A stretch of 64,000 nt of DNA from Frateuria_A sp051900425 (GCF_051900425.1 NZ_JBHZGK010000003.1:248001-312000), one strand, 5' to 3'. Positions 8,679 through 18,226 are shown, counted from the first letter of the stretch. Numbers and translations: made by a program. The notes: generated by a model from the sequence alone, not told the origin.

Positions 8679-9244
8679 TCAACCGGCCCGCGTCTCGTCG
8701 TGCGGATCACGTTGCCGCCGCCACACGCGGCAGCGGTTGTTGGCCGGCATCGCGCGATCTTCGAGCAGCTCGAAACCGGCGGCGCGTGCCAGCGCGTCGA
8801 CCGCCTCCGCATCGCGCAGGCCCATGCGCGGATCGCGCATCGTCAGCGAGCGGTCGAAGGCGGCGTTGCTTTCGCTGGTGTAGTCGCCGTCATAGTTGAA
8901 CGGGCCGTAGATGACCAGCACCGCGCCATCGGTCGTGACGGCAGGCAGGCGCGCAAACAGCTGCCCGACTTCCGCCCAGCCCATGATGTGCAGCGTGTTG
9001 GCGCTGAACACCGCGTCGTAGCGTGTGCAGGGCCAACCGCCTGGGCGCGGATGCCGGGCAGGTACTCGCCGCGGTCGGAACACTGCCAGTTCAGCCACGG
9101 CATGGCCGCGGCGAAATGCACCGCGTGCTGGCCGGTGCCGCTGCCGATCTCCAGCACGCGCGAGCAGCCCGAGAAGGCCTCGCGCAACACGTCCAGGATC
9201 GGCTCGCGGTTGCGTTCGCAGCCCGGCGCGAACGGCTTGCCCAT
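8679..9244 (-). pseudogene. DUF938 SAM-dependent methyltransferase, frameshifted with internal deletion
   Basis: The gene starts normally (MGKPFAPGCERNREPILDVL, SAM loop VLEIGSGTGQHAVHFAAAMP, then SDRGEYLPGIRAQ), but the conserved next block YDAVFSANTLHIMGWAEVGQLFARL is in another frame. About 20 family residues are missing at the junction near 9025-9040, so this is a deletion with a frameshift. The second half runs to the stop at 8679 without other damage, so the lesion is recent, or it is an assembly error. The ATG at 9244 overlaps the stop region of the next upstream gene, which suggests coupled translation originally. Confidence 0.75.
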
Positions 9245-9245
9245 C

Positions 9246-9443
9246 TCAGGCCGGGCGGCCGCGCAGCACGCGGGCAGGCAGCATCAGCAGCGCGCCGAGG
9301 AAGGCGAACACCGCGTGCAGCGTGATCCCCACCAGCCGGAACGGCAGCGAGATCAACCAGACGATCGGCCACAGCACCAGCGCCAGCAGCGCCAGCGGCC
9401 AGCAGAACACGAGCAGCAGCAACCAGAGCAGGAAACCGACCAT
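9246..9443 (-). CDS. small hydrophobic membrane protein
   Basis: 65 residues with two membrane segments (about 3-30 and 38-58): MVGFLLWLLLLVFCWPLALL then LVLWPIVWLISLPFRLVGIT. The stop codon lies next to the ATG of the DUF938 gene (TGAGATG), so the two were translated as a unit. No function is recognised; the length and pattern are typical of conserved small inner membrane proteins of this order. Confidence 0.7.
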   Translation of the reverse strand: MVGFLLWLLLLVFCWPLALLALVLWPIVWLISLPFRLVGITLHAVFAFLGALLMLPARVLRGRPA

Positions 9444-9520
9444 GGCCGTACCTCGGGTGGTGGGAAGGGAAGGACTCTATCGCGGCCGGTTGCCGGCGCG
9501 AAGATGACTGGCGGCACCCG

Positions 9521-10108
9521 TCAATGCATGCCGGCCATCGGGTCGACCCCGATCAGCCAGCCATGCAGCCAGAAGGCGAACAGGCCCCATGCAACGATAC
9601 CGATCACCACCGCGACCGCATCGCCGGGCAGCGTGCCCGCAGGGTAGGCGATGCCTTCCAGCCGGTCGCGCTGGCGCAACCAGATCGCCATCGGCAACGC
9701 CCAGGACAGGAACGCACCGAACAGCACCACGTCGTACAACAGGCCGGTGGCGAGCAGGTGGCCCGACGCCCACACCACCACGCCCAGCAACATGGGCTGG
9801 CCCAGCGCCGACTTGATGTGGTTGCGTGGCACGTAGGCGGCGACCACCAGCACGAAGGCCACCAGGGTGAACAGCGCGTTGAGGTGATCCATCGACGGCG
9901 GCGGCGCGTAAAGCACCAGCGGCAACCGCCGCGCCTGGCCGAACCCGATGCAGATCAGCACCAGGCCGGCCAAGGCCACCAGGGCGAACACACCCTTCCA
10001 GGCCCGCTCGCCGAACCGCTCGATCTGCCGGCGGCGCCATCGCGGGAACACCAGCGGCACCACGTGGATGCCGAGAAAAACGAACAGGCCGTAGATCATC
10101 AGCTGCAT
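9521..10108 (-). CDS. NnrU family membrane protein
   Basis: 195-residue polytopic inner membrane protein with about six membrane segments. NnrU landmarks are IHVVPLVFPRWRR, KGVFALVALAGLVLICIGFG, YVPRNHIKSALGQPMLLGVVVWASGHLLATG and DRLEGIAYPAG. The family was named from nitric oxide/nitrite gene clusters and is also related to isoprenoid methyltransferase-like membrane proteins, but no denitrification gene is near, so the role is open. The ATG at 10108 has a GGGGAGAA Shine-Dalgarno; an in-frame extension of 39 residues upstream is not protein-like. Confidence 0.88.
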   Translation of the reverse strand: MQLMIYGLFVFLGIHVVPLVFPRWRRRQIERFGERAWKGVFALVALAGLVLICIGFGQARRLPLVLYAPPPSMDHLNALFTLVAFVLVVAAYVPRNHIKSALGQPMLLGVVVWASGHLLATGLLYDVVLFGAFLSWALPMAIWLRQRDRLEGIAYPAGTLPGDAVAVVIGIVAWGLFAFWLHGWLIGVDPMAGMH

Positions 10109-10184
10109 GCGCTTCTCCCCGGTTTCGGGCCGATCATAGGCGCCGTGTGGCGAGCCGTCGTGACGATGGCATGGCCACGCGCGT

Positions 10185-10745
10185 TCAGTCGGCCGGCAGG
10201 ATGTCCACCGCAAGCACCACGGCACCGGCTGCCAACTGCAGGCGTGCGGGAGCCGTCGCCGTCCGCAGCCAGGCGTCGCCCGTTTCCAGCACTTGGCCGT
10301 CCAGTTCCAGCCGGCCGCGCGCGCAGAACAGCAGCACCGTCTCCACCTGCAGCCTGGCGTGACCGGGCTGGCGCCAGACCGCGATGCGGCCGCGCGCGCG
10401 ACCGCGCCGGACCATGAGGTTGAAGTCGCGGGTGGCGCCGCCGGCCAATGCCACCGCCACCTGCGCCTCGCCGGGAAACGCGAACGGTGCGAACGGTTCG
10501 GTCAGCGCGTGCTTGCGACCGTCGTCGAGCAGCATGGTGAAGCCCTCGCCCTCCAGCAGCACGATGATGCGATCGATGCCGGGAAAGGCGGAGAACGGCG
10601 CGGCACGGTCGACCTCGGCCACGCTCACGCGCCAGAGGAAGTCGTCCATGCCGGCGCCGGGCGGTGCCACGGCCAGCTCGCGGGTGCGGCCCAGGCCGTT
10701 CTTCCAGGCGCGGGCAGGGCAGTCGTGCAGGCGAAGGATGGGCAT
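10185..10745 (-). CDS. HutD/Ves family cupin protein
   Basis: 186-residue cytosolic protein of the HutD/Ves family. Landmarks are WKNGLGRTRELAVAPPGA, DFLWRVSVAEVDRAAPFSAFPGIDRIIVLLEGEGF, and the phenylalanine-glycine turn APFAFPGEAQVAVAL followed by RDFNLMVRRG. Family members are bicupins; HutD regulates histidine utilisation in some bacteria and Ves responds to cold in E. coli. No hut genes are nearby, so the Ves-like annotation is safer. Confidence 0.85.
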   Translation of the reverse strand: MPILRLHDCPARAWKNGLGRTRELAVAPPGAGMDDFLWRVSVAEVDRAAPFSAFPGIDRIIVLLEGEGFTMLLDDGRKHALTEPFAPFAFPGEAQVAVALAGGATRDFNLMVRRGRARGRIAVWRQPGHARLQVETVLLFCARGRLELDGQVLETGDAWLRTATAPARLQLAAGAVVLAVDILPAD

Positions 10746-10754
10746 GGCGGCATT

Positions 10755-10869
10755 GTAGGGTGGGCCTCGGCCCCGCGTCGGCGGCCCGCCCAGGCGGGTT
10801 CGGGCGGGCCCGCTGCTTCGCCTTCCGCGCTGCGGGCTTCGTTTGGCAGGGCGACGCGCCCGGCCCTAC
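10755..10869. repeat. family A-like REP pair between hutD and dinG
   Basis: GTAGGGTGGGCCTCGGCCC at 10755 faces, on the minus strand, GTAGGGCCGGGCGCG...CGCCC at 10869. Between them lie further GC palindromes (GGCCCGCCCAGGCGGGTTCGGGCGGGCC region). The GTAG head at 10866-10869 supplies the TAG stop codon of dinG. Confidence 0.65.
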
Positions 10870-12971
10870 GCGACGTGCTCGATCACCCGCTGGAACGGTG
10901 GCAACGCGCGCAGCATGCCCGCGCCGTAGCGCTTGGTCACCACGCGCCGGTCGAGCAACACGATGCGGCCGCGGTCGGTCTCGCTGCGGATCAGGCGCCC
11001 GCAGTACTGCGTGAGCAGGCGCGTGGCTTCGGGAATGCTCACTTCCAGGAACGGGTTGCGCCCGCGCGATTCCAGCCACTCGGCGTAGGTGGCGCCGACC
11101 GGATCGGTCGGCACGGCGAACGGCAGCTGGGTGATCACCACCGTTTCGCACAGCTTGCCGGGCAGGTCCAGGCCTTCGCCAAAAGAGGCCAGGCCGAACA
11201 ACGTGCTGCCCTTGCCCGATTCGACATCGGCGATGTGTTCGGCGATCAGCTGCGCCTTGCCGAGCGAGCCCTGCGCGCGCACCTTGCGCACCTTGTCGAT
11301 CGGCAGCCGCTGCAGCACGCGGTCGAGCTTGGCGCGCGAGGTGAACAACACCAGGTTGCCCGCGTTCCAGTCCAGGTGTTCGTCGATCCAGTCGCAGATC
11401 GCCTGCGCATGGGCTTCGCGCGCGTCCGGCAGCACGTCGATCGCCGGCACTTCCAGCCGCGCCTGCGCGGCCAGGTCGAACGGCGAGGGCAGGCTCAGGG
11501 TGACGGCGTCATCGGGCAGGCCCACGGCATCGGCAAAGCCGCGGAAGTTGCCGCCCGCGCTCAGCGTCGCCGAGGTCAGCACCACGCCGCTGGCGTTGTT
11601 CCACAGTACGTGGCGCAGCAGGCCGCCGGCGGACACGGACGAGGCATGGCAGACCAGCTGCTGGTCGCCGGCGAGCGTCACCCAGCGCGCCAGCGGTGGC
11701 GCGTCCTCGGCATCGTCGCCCGCCCAGGCGTGCCAGGTGCGTTCCTGCCGGTCCAGCCGCTCCAGTGCCATGCCCAGCTCGCGCGCGAGCGCCTCCTGGG
11801 TGGGGCCGCCGTCGGTCATCTCCACCACTGCGCGGCGCACGGCGGTGAGCCAGCGCTGGACTTCGGCGGTCTGCGCATGCAGCGCCTGTGCCTGCAGCAC
11901 CCAGTCCTCCGGCAACTGGCCGAGCGAGCCGCGGTACATCGGCTCGTTCTCGGCCGGGTCAGGCAGCCAGGCCAGGCGGATCGCCTTTTCCAGTTCCTCC
12001 AGGCCGTCGGAAAGTTCCTGCAGCTTCGCATCGCCGGCATCGAGGGTGATTTTTCCCAGCGATTCCTTGTCGGTGAGCGAGTAGGCCGCGTACACCTGGC
12101 GCGCAAGGCGGCTCAGCTGGCGCACGCTGGCGCCCAGGTACACCTCGGCGGCGCCGCGGTCGATCGCCTTGGCCGGCACGTGGTGCGCCTCGTCGAACAC
12201 GTACAACGTTTCGGTCGGCTTGGGCAGGATCACGCCGCCCCAGCCTTCGTCCTCGCCGGGCATGGTCAGGTCGGCCAGCACGAGGTCCTGGTTGGCCACG
12301 ATCAGGTCGGCATCCGCCACCGCGCGACGCGCCGCGAAAAACGGGCACTGCATGAAATGGATGCACTTGCGCCCGGTGCAGCCGCCGGCGCTGGTGGTGA
12401 GCATCGGCTTGAGGAAATCGCCCACCGGTTCCGGCGCGGCGTCCATGTCACCGTTCCACTCGCCGCGCTCGAAGGCGCCGGCGAGCTTGGACAAGGCCTG
12501 CTTGTCCCGCTCGGGCGGTGGCTTGGACCACAGCGCGAGGTCGGCGTCGAAGCCCAGCCCGAGCTGGCTGGCTTCCGCGCCCAGGCTCTGGCGCGCCATG
12601 GCCAGGTTGCGCGGACACAGGTAGCGGCCGCGGCCCTTGGCCAGCGCAACCTTTGCCTGGCTGCCGTCGAGCTTGAGATAGAGCGGGATGTCGCGCTCGA
12701 CCAGCTGCTCCTGCAGCGCCACCGTGGCGGTCGCGATCAGCAGCTTCTTCTTCTGCGCACGCGCCACTTCCATGCCGGCGATCAGATAGGCCATCGACTT
12801 GCCGGTGCCGGTCGGCGCCTCGACCACCGCGGCGCCGCCTTCGGTCGCCAGCGCCTTGGCCACCTCGGCGATCATCCGGCCCTGGGCGGCACGCGGGCGG
12901 AAGCCGGGAAGACCTTCCTTCAGGCGTGCGTAGGCGGCGCGTATCGCGTCCTTGGTGGCATCGGTGAGCAT
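10866..12971 (-). CDS. dinG: ATP-dependent DNA helicase DinG
   Basis: 701-residue XPD-like 5'-3' helicase. Walker A is APTGTGKS (52-59), the DEAH box is at 260-263 (YVFDEAHHVPAKAIDRG), and four cysteines of the 4Fe-4S cluster are in place (Cys119, Cys198, Cys203, Cys209). The C-terminal helicase half includes VVLTSATLS, LVLFTSRAKLDRVL and TRLLTQYCGRLIRSETDRG. DinG resolves R-loops and forked structures; it is SOS-induced in E. coli, but no clear LexA box was found here. The TAG stop lies in the head of a repeat. Transcription is probably independent; the nearest upstream gene is divergent. Confidence 0.95.
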   Translation of the reverse strand: MLTDATKDAIRAAYARLKEGLPGFRPRAAQGRMIAEVAKALATEGGAAVVEAPTGTGKSMAYLIAGMEVARAQKKKLLIATATVALQEQLVERDIPLYLKLDGSQAKVALAKGRGRYLCPRNLAMARQSLGAEASQLGLGFDADLALWSKPPPERDKQALSKLAGAFERGEWNGDMDAAPEPVGDFLKPMLTTSAGGCTGRKCIHFMQCPFFAARRAVADADLIVANQDLVLADLTMPGEDEGWGGVILPKPTETLYVFDEAHHVPAKAIDRGAAEVYLGASVRQLSRLARQVYAAYSLTDKESLGKITLDAGDAKLQELSDGLEELEKAIRLAWLPDPAENEPMYRGSLGQLPEDWVLQAQALHAQTAEVQRWLTAVRRAVVEMTDGGPTQEALARELGMALERLDRQERTWHAWAGDDAEDAPPLARWVTLAGDQQLVCHASSVSAGGLLRHVLWNNASGVVLTSATLSAGGNFRGFADAVGLPDDAVTLSLPSPFDLAAQARLEVPAIDVLPDAREAHAQAICDWIDEHLDWNAGNLVLFTSRAKLDRVLQRLPIDKVRKVRAQGSLGKAQLIAEHIADVESGKGSTLFGLASFGEGLDLPGKLCETVVITQLPFAVPTDPVGATYAEWLESRGRNPFLEVSIPEATRLLTQYCGRLIRSETDRGRIVLLDRRVVTKRYGAGMLRALPPFQRVIEHVA

Positions 12972-13189
12972 CGTGCGATTCTAGCCCGCGCCGGCGGGCT
13001 CCGCCCTGGCGTTGCGCCGCATGCACGCGGCTCAAGATAGGTTCGCGGCGGTCGATGTTGTGGTATGCATCACGCGTGGGCTGAAACCGAGGGGCGGTAC
13101 GGGAATCCCATGAAACGGCGCTATGGCAGGGCAGGGGCGCATGAGCGGGCCGATGGCTGCGGCGATCGGCCGCGCCGCGGGGCGCGCGC

Positions 13190-16138
13190 ATGAATTTCTC
13201 ACGTGCCACGCCGCTGGAGCCCTCGAGCGGCGACGAGGCGGCCTGGTTGGCCCGCCTGGTGGAGGCGACCACGCCCGCCGAGGTCGCCACCGTCGTGGCC
13301 AACTTCGCACAGGAACTGGCCGGTTGCTGCCACGCCGTCGTGGCCTGGGCCGGCAGCGGGTTGCCGCGCGCCTACAGCAGCAGCGGCCGGCCGCCCGACT
13401 ACGCCCGCGTGGGCCGGGCCCGTGCCCTGCTGGCATCCAGCGGCCGGACATCCGTGCGCCAGGGGCAGGAGTTGCTGTTGCGCCTGCTGCCGCAGGAGCG
13501 CGCGTTCCTGATGCTCGAACTGGAACGCGGCCAGGCCGCGGAACCGCTGCTGCTCCAGCTCGGTCCCTTTCTGGGCCTGGCCGGGCCGTACCTCCAGCGC
13601 GCGCTGAAGCTGGCCGACCTGGAAGACTCGCACAAGCAACTGGTGCGTTCGGAAGTACTGCAGCGTGCGCTGTTCGCGATCTCGGACCTGGCCGGGTCCG
13701 ACCTGGACATGCCCGAGATGCTCAAGCGCCTCCACGGTATCGTCAGCACGCTGATGTATGCGGAAAACTTCTTCATCGTGCGCAGCGACCCGCAGCACGG
13801 CACGATGCGGTTCCTGTATTACGCCGACGTCGAGGACACCGACGCGCCGGATACCAGCCACGACGTGCCGCTGGAGAGCCTGCGCAACTCGATGACCTGG
13901 CACCTGCTCACCGGCGGCAAGGCGCTGATGGGCAGCCTGGAGCAGATCAGCCGGCAGGTGAGCGGCACTTTCGCGCCCTCCGGCCCGGCAGCGGTCGACT
14001 GGCTCGGGGTGCCGATGCTGCGCGACGGCCAGGTGCATGGCGCGCTGGTGGTGCAGAGCTACCAGCCCGGCATCGGCTTTTCCGAAGACGACCGCGCGCT
14101 GCTGGAATTCGTCGGCAGCCATGTGCTCACCGCGCTGGAACGCAAGCAGAGCAAGGACGAGCTGGAGGAGCGCGTGCGCCTGCGCACGCAGGAACTGGCC
14201 CAGGCCAACCGCGGGCTGCAGCAGGAAGTGCTCGAGCGCCAGCGCGCCGAGCGGCTGCAGGCGGCGCTGTTCCACCTGGCACAGCTGGCGACCGCGGACA
14301 TCGACGAGAACGAATTCTACGAGCGCACCCACGCGGTGGTCGGCGAGCTGATCAACGCGGAAAATTTCTTCATTGCGCTGCTGTCGGACGACCGCAAGAA
14401 GCTCGTGTTTCCCTATTACGTCGACGCCGGCGTGCGCAAGGCGCAGGAGCGCCCGCTCGGCCGAGGCCTGTCCGAATACGTGCTGCGCAACGGGCAGCCG
14501 TTGCTGGCCTTCCACGAAGATACGCTGGAGCTCGCGCGGCGGGACGAGGTCGACCTGGTCCGCGTGGGCCGCCCGGCGGTGTGCTGGCTGGGCGTGCCGC
14601 TGCGGGTCGACGAGCAGGCAATCGGCCTGGTCGCGGTGCAGAGCTACACGCCCTCGATCGACTACGACCAGGCCGACCAGGAACTGCTCACCTTCGCCGC
14701 GCTGCAGATCGCCAACAGCATCCACCGCCGCCGCGCCGCCGTGTCGCTGCAGCGCGCCTATGCCGAGCTGGAACAGCGCGTGGCCGAGCGCACCTCCGAA
14801 CTGCGCCAGGAGATCACCGAACGCGAACGCGTGCAGAGCCAGCTCAAGCACGAGGTGATGCACGACGCCCTCACTGGCCTGCCCAACCGCGGGTTCCTGC
14901 GTGACCGGCTCGAGCGCGTGCTGGCGATCCTGCAGCGCGAGCCGGGCCGCCGCTGTGCGCTGCTGTACCTGGACGTGGACCGCTTCAAGGTCATCAACGA
15001 CAGCCTTGGCCACCTGGCCGGCGACGCCTTCCTGAAGGAGATCGCCCGCCGCCTGCACGAGTGCGTGCGCGAGCCGGACGTGGTCGCGCGGCTGTCCGGC
15101 GACGAGTTCGCGATCCTGCTGGAGGACATCGAGATTCCCTCCGCGGCGGTCGCGGTGGCGCAGCGCGTGCTCGACGCGCTGGGCGTGCCCATGCAGATCG
15201 CCGGCCGCGAACTGGCGCCTTCGGCCAGCATGGGCATTGCCATCGGCGACAGCACCTACGTCACCGCCGACGAGGTGCTGCGTGACGCCGACATCGCGCT
15301 GTACCGCGCCAAGGATCAGGGCCGCAAGCGCTACGAGCTGTTCGACGAGACGCTCGCCAAGAACGTCATCGACGTGCTGACGATGGAAGGCGAACTGCGC
15401 CAGGCGCTGGCGCGCGACGAGTTCGAGCCTTACCTGCAGCCGTTCTGCCGGCTGGAGGATGGCGCGGTGGTGGGCTACGAGGCACTGCTGCGCTGGAACC
15501 ACCCGAAGCTGGGCGTGCTCGGGCCGGCCGATTTCCTCAAGGTGGCGCACGACAGCGGCCACATCGAATCGATCGACTGGCGGCTGTTCGAGCGCGGCTG
15601 CGAGCGCTTCCTGCGGCTGGCCGACCAGGACACCTTCCTCACCTTCAACGTGTCCGCGCTGCACCTGCGGCACGGCGACTTCGACGCGCGCCTGGTGCAG
15701 TTGCTGGAACGCACCGGCCTGCCACCCTGGCGGCTGATCGTGGAGGTCACCGAAGGCTCGCTGCTGGACAACCCGGAGCAGGTCCGCACGATGCTCGAAC
15801 GCCTGCGCGCGATGGGCGTGGGCGCGGCGCTGGACGATTTCGGCACCGGCTACTCCTCGCTGAGCTACCTGCACTCGCTGCCGCTGCGCATGCTCAAGAT
15901 CGACCGCGCCTTCGTGCACGCGCTGGGCGAAGAGGAACACACCACCGCGACCACCGTGGTCGCCGCGATCCTGGCGCTGGCGCGCGCGCTCAACATCCAG
16001 GTGATCGCCGAAGGCATCGAGACGCAGGCCCAGCGCGAGGCGCTGCTGGACATGGGCTGTGAACTGGGCCAGGGCTACCTGCTCGGGCACCCCGCGCCGA
16101 TCGGCAAGTGGCTGGGGCGCGAGGGTCGCGCCGACTGA
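13190..16138 (+). CDS. GAF-GAF-GGDEF-EAL cyclic di-GMP signalling protein
   Basis: 982-residue soluble c-di-GMP enzyme. Two GAF domains are seen (about 160-315 and 362-505, each with AENFFI near its start and a WLGVP block), each followed by a coiled coil (ELEERVRLRTQELAQANRGL; ELEQRVAERTSELRQEITER). The GGDEF domain (about 555-720) has the signature SGDEF at about 634-638 in place of GGDEF. The EAL domain (about 730-975) has an intact EAL (EALLRW), TFNVSALHLRH, DDFGTGYSSLSYL and AEGIET, so phosphodiesterase activity is likely; cyclase activity is uncertain. No membrane segment is present, so the signal is probably cytosolic. Gene neighbours give no clue to the ligand. Confidence 0.93.
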   Translation: MNFSRATPLEPSSGDEAAWLARLVEATTPAEVATVVANFAQELAGCCHAVVAWAGSGLPRAYSSSGRPPDYARVGRARALLASSGRTSVRQGQELLLRLLPQERAFLMLELERGQAAEPLLLQLGPFLGLAGPYLQRALKLADLEDSHKQLVRSEVLQRALFAISDLAGSDLDMPEMLKRLHGIVSTLMYAENFFIVRSDPQHGTMRFLYYADVEDTDAPDTSHDVPLESLRNSMTWHLLTGGKALMGSLEQISRQVSGTFAPSGPAAVDWLGVPMLRDGQVHGALVVQSYQPGIGFSEDDRALLEFVGSHVLTALERKQSKDELEERVRLRTQELAQANRGLQQEVLERQRAERLQAALFHLAQLATADIDENEFYERTHAVVGELINAENFFIALLSDDRKKLVFPYYVDAGVRKAQERPLGRGLSEYVLRNGQPLLAFHEDTLELARRDEVDLVRVGRPAVCWLGVPLRVDEQAIGLVAVQSYTPSIDYDQADQELLTFAALQIANSIHRRRAAVSLQRAYAELEQRVAERTSELRQEITERERVQSQLKHEVMHDALTGLPNRGFLRDRLERVLAILQREPGRRCALLYLDVDRFKVINDSLGHLAGDAFLKEIARRLHECVREPDVVARLSGDEFAILLEDIEIPSAAVAVAQRVLDALGVPMQIAGRELAPSASMGIAIGDSTYVTADEVLRDADIALYRAKDQGRKRYELFDETLAKNVIDVLTMEGELRQALARDEFEPYLQPFCRLEDGAVVGYEALLRWNHPKLGVLGPADFLKVAHDSGHIESIDWRLFERGCERFLRLADQDTFLTFNVSALHLRHGDFDARLVQLLERTGLPPWRLIVEVTEGSLLDNPEQVRTMLERLRAMGVGAALDDFGTGYSSLSYLHSLPLRMLKIDRAFVHALGEEEHTTATTVVAAILALARALNIQVIAEGIETQAQREALLDMGCELGQGYLLGHPAPIGKWLGREGRAD

Positions 16139-16149
16139 GGGCTTCTGCT

Positions 16150-16170
16150 TACTCTCCCCCGACGGGGAGG
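16150..16170. repeat. family C half repeat
   Basis: CTCTCCCCCGACGGGGAGGGG: a single short family C palindrome between the convergent stops of the GGDEF-EAL gene and the FAD dehydrogenase gene. It could terminate both transcripts. Confidence 0.55.
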
Positions 16171-16174
16171 GGCT

Positions 16175-17830
16175 TCAGATCGCCCGTGGTTCCGACCCGG
16201 TGATCGCCAGCGCCACCGCTTCGGCCACGCGGATGCCGTCCACCGCCGCCGACAGGATCCCGCCGGCGTAGCCCGCGCCCTCGCCGGCCGGGAACAACCC
16301 GCGCGTGTTGAGGCTCTGGTAGTCGCCGTCGTTGCGTCGGACCCGCACCGGCGAGGAGGTGCGGGTTTCTACGCCGGTCAGCATCGCGTCGTGCATGGCG
16401 AAGCCGCGGATCTGCCGGTCGAACAGCGGCAGCGCCTCGCGGATCGCACCGATGGCATAGCCGGGCAGGGCGGTGGAAAGATCGGTCAGGTGCACGCCGG
16501 GCTTGTACGAAGGCAGCACGTCGCCCAGGGCCCGTGATGCGCGGCCGGCGAGGAAATCGCCCACGCGCTGGCCCGGCGCGCTGTAGTCGCTCCCGCCCAT
16601 CATGAAGGCGTGCGACTCCCACTGGCGCTGCAGCGCGATGCCCGCCAGCGGGCCCTCGCCGTAGGGCGCGAAATCCTCGGGCGTGATGCCGCAGACGATC
16701 GCCGCGTTGGCGTTGCGCTCGTTGCGCGAGTACTGGCTCATGCCGTTGGTGACCACCCGTCCGGGTTCGGACGTGGCCGCGACCACGGTTCCGCCCGGGC
16801 ACATGCAGAAACTGTATACCGAGCGGCCGCTCTGGCCCGGCTTGTTGCCGTGGTGGACCAGCTTGTAGTCGGCCGCGCCGAGGATCGGATGGCCGGCCTG
16901 CGGGCCGAAGCGAGCGCGGTCGATCACCGACTGCGGATGCTCGATCCGGAAGCCGATGGAGAACGGCTTGGCCTCCAGATAGACGCCGCGCGCGTGCAGC
17001 ATCTCGAACGTGTCGCGCGCGCTGTGGCCCACGGCCAGCACGACATGGTCCGAGCGCAGCTCGCTGCCGTCGGCCATGTGCACGCCGCGCATGTGGCGCG
17101 TGCCGTCCGGCGCGGTCTCGACCAGCAGATCCTCCACGCGCTGGTCGAAGCGGATGTCCCCGCCGAGCGCCTGGATCGTCGCGCGCATGTTTTCCACCAT
17201 CGTCACCAGCCGGAAGGTGCCGATGTGCGGCTTGCTGACAAAGAGGATTTCCTCCGGTGCGCCGGCCTTGACGAATTCGGTCAGGACCTTGCGTCCGTGG
17301 TGGTGCGGGTCGGAGATCTGGCTGTAGAGCTTTCCATCGGAAAACGTGCCGGCACCGCCCTCGCCGAACTGCACGTTGGATTCCGGATGCAGGTTGCGCT
17401 TGCGCCACAGGTCCCAGGTGTCCCTGGTGCGTTCGCGCACGGCCTTGCCGCGATCGAGCACGATGGGCCGAAAGCCCATCTGCGCCAGGATCAATGCCGC
17501 GAAGATGCCGCACGGGCCGAAACCGACCACGATCGGCCGGTGTTCCAGCCGCGCCGGTGCCTGCGCGACCGGGTGATAGCCGGTATCGGGCGTGGGCTGC
17601 ACGTGGCGGTCGTCGGCGAAGCGCGCCAGTACCGCCCCCTCGTCGACCAGATCCACGTCCAGCGTGTAGACCAGCGCAATCGCACCGCGCTTGCGGGCGT
17701 CGTAGCCGCGGCGGAACACGCTGACGCCGCGCAGCGCCGATGCCGGGAGCCCCAGGCGTGCGAGCACCGCCGTGGCGAGCGCCTCGGGCGGGTGGTCCAG
17801 CGGGAGCTTGAGGTCGGTCAGTCGCAGCAT
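16175..17830 (-). CDS. FAD-dependent dehydrogenase (COG2509 family)
   Basis: 551-residue flavoprotein. An N-terminal domain (MLRLTDLKLPLDHPPEAL...ARLGL, then FRRGYDARKRGAIALVYTLDV) is typical of COG2509 and precedes the Rossmann FAD motif PIVVGFGPCGIFAALILAQMG (about 108-128). Further blocks are SNVQFGEGGAGTFSDGKLYSQI, LAVGHSARDTFEML, FSIGFRIEHPQ and CPGGTVVAA. The end NTRGLFPAGEGAGYAGGILSAAVDGI closes the FAD site. The natural substrate of the family is unknown. The ATG at 17830 is chosen because upstream sequence is not protein-like. Confidence 0.88.
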   Translation of the reverse strand: MLRLTDLKLPLDHPPEALATAVLARLGLPASALRGVSVFRRGYDARKRGAIALVYTLDVDLVDEGAVLARFADDRHVQPTPDTGYHPVAQAPARLEHRPIVVGFGPCGIFAALILAQMGFRPIVLDRGKAVRERTRDTWDLWRKRNLHPESNVQFGEGGAGTFSDGKLYSQISDPHHHGRKVLTEFVKAGAPEEILFVSKPHIGTFRLVTMVENMRATIQALGGDIRFDQRVEDLLVETAPDGTRHMRGVHMADGSELRSDHVVLAVGHSARDTFEMLHARGVYLEAKPFSIGFRIEHPQSVIDRARFGPQAGHPILGAADYKLVHHGNKPGQSGRSVYSFCMCPGGTVVAATSEPGRVVTNGMSQYSRNERNANAAIVCGITPEDFAPYGEGPLAGIALQRQWESHAFMMGGSDYSAPGQRVGDFLAGRASRALGDVLPSYKPGVHLTDLSTALPGYAIGAIREALPLFDRQIRGFAMHDAMLTGVETRTSSPVRVRRNDGDYQSLNTRGLFPAGEGAGYAGGILSAAVDGIRVAEAVALAITGSEPRAI

Positions 17831-18013
17831 GGGTTTCGCATGGAGCAGGCGGCCGCGACCGGGAAAGCGGTCGGTTACGCCGGGCCGCGTATTGTCCGCG
17901 GGTCGGGCCGGCCGGAACAAGGCGCGCAAAGGTGACGCGTTGCGGCAGGCGCTGCCATCAGGCGTTCAAAACGCGACCTGCGCGTCGCCGGGCGCGAGTG
18001 ACGCGGCACGCCG

Positions 18014-18226
18014 TTACGCCGCCAGAATGGTCCGGAACTGCTCGCCGGTGGCCTGCGGGTGCAGCAGCACCACGCGCGAGCCGAACTTGCGCGCCGCCGG
18101 GGTGCATAGCTGGCCGTCGTCGGTAACGACCGCCAGCGGCGTGGGATGGCGGGAGTCCAGCGGCCGCTTGTAGACCAGCCCGTGCTGCGGGCCGCCACAA
18201 ATGACGCATTCGTAGAAGCTGTCCAT
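18014..18226 (-). CDS. small CxxC hypothetical protein
   Basis: 70 residues: MDSFYECVICGGPQHGLVYK, a CVICGG zinc-ribbon-like half motif, then a compact C-terminal part (VVTDDGQLCTPAARKFGSRVVLLHPQATGEQFRTIL). No family is recognised. The Shine-Dalgarno is weak. Coding is supported by composition and by the position in a run of minus-strand genes; a longer form from 18337 would add a hydrophobic N terminus but is less natural. Confidence 0.5.
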   Translation of the reverse strand: MDSFYECVICGGPQHGLVYKRPLDSRHPTPLAVVTDDGQLCTPAARKFGSRVVLLHPQATGEQFRTILAA

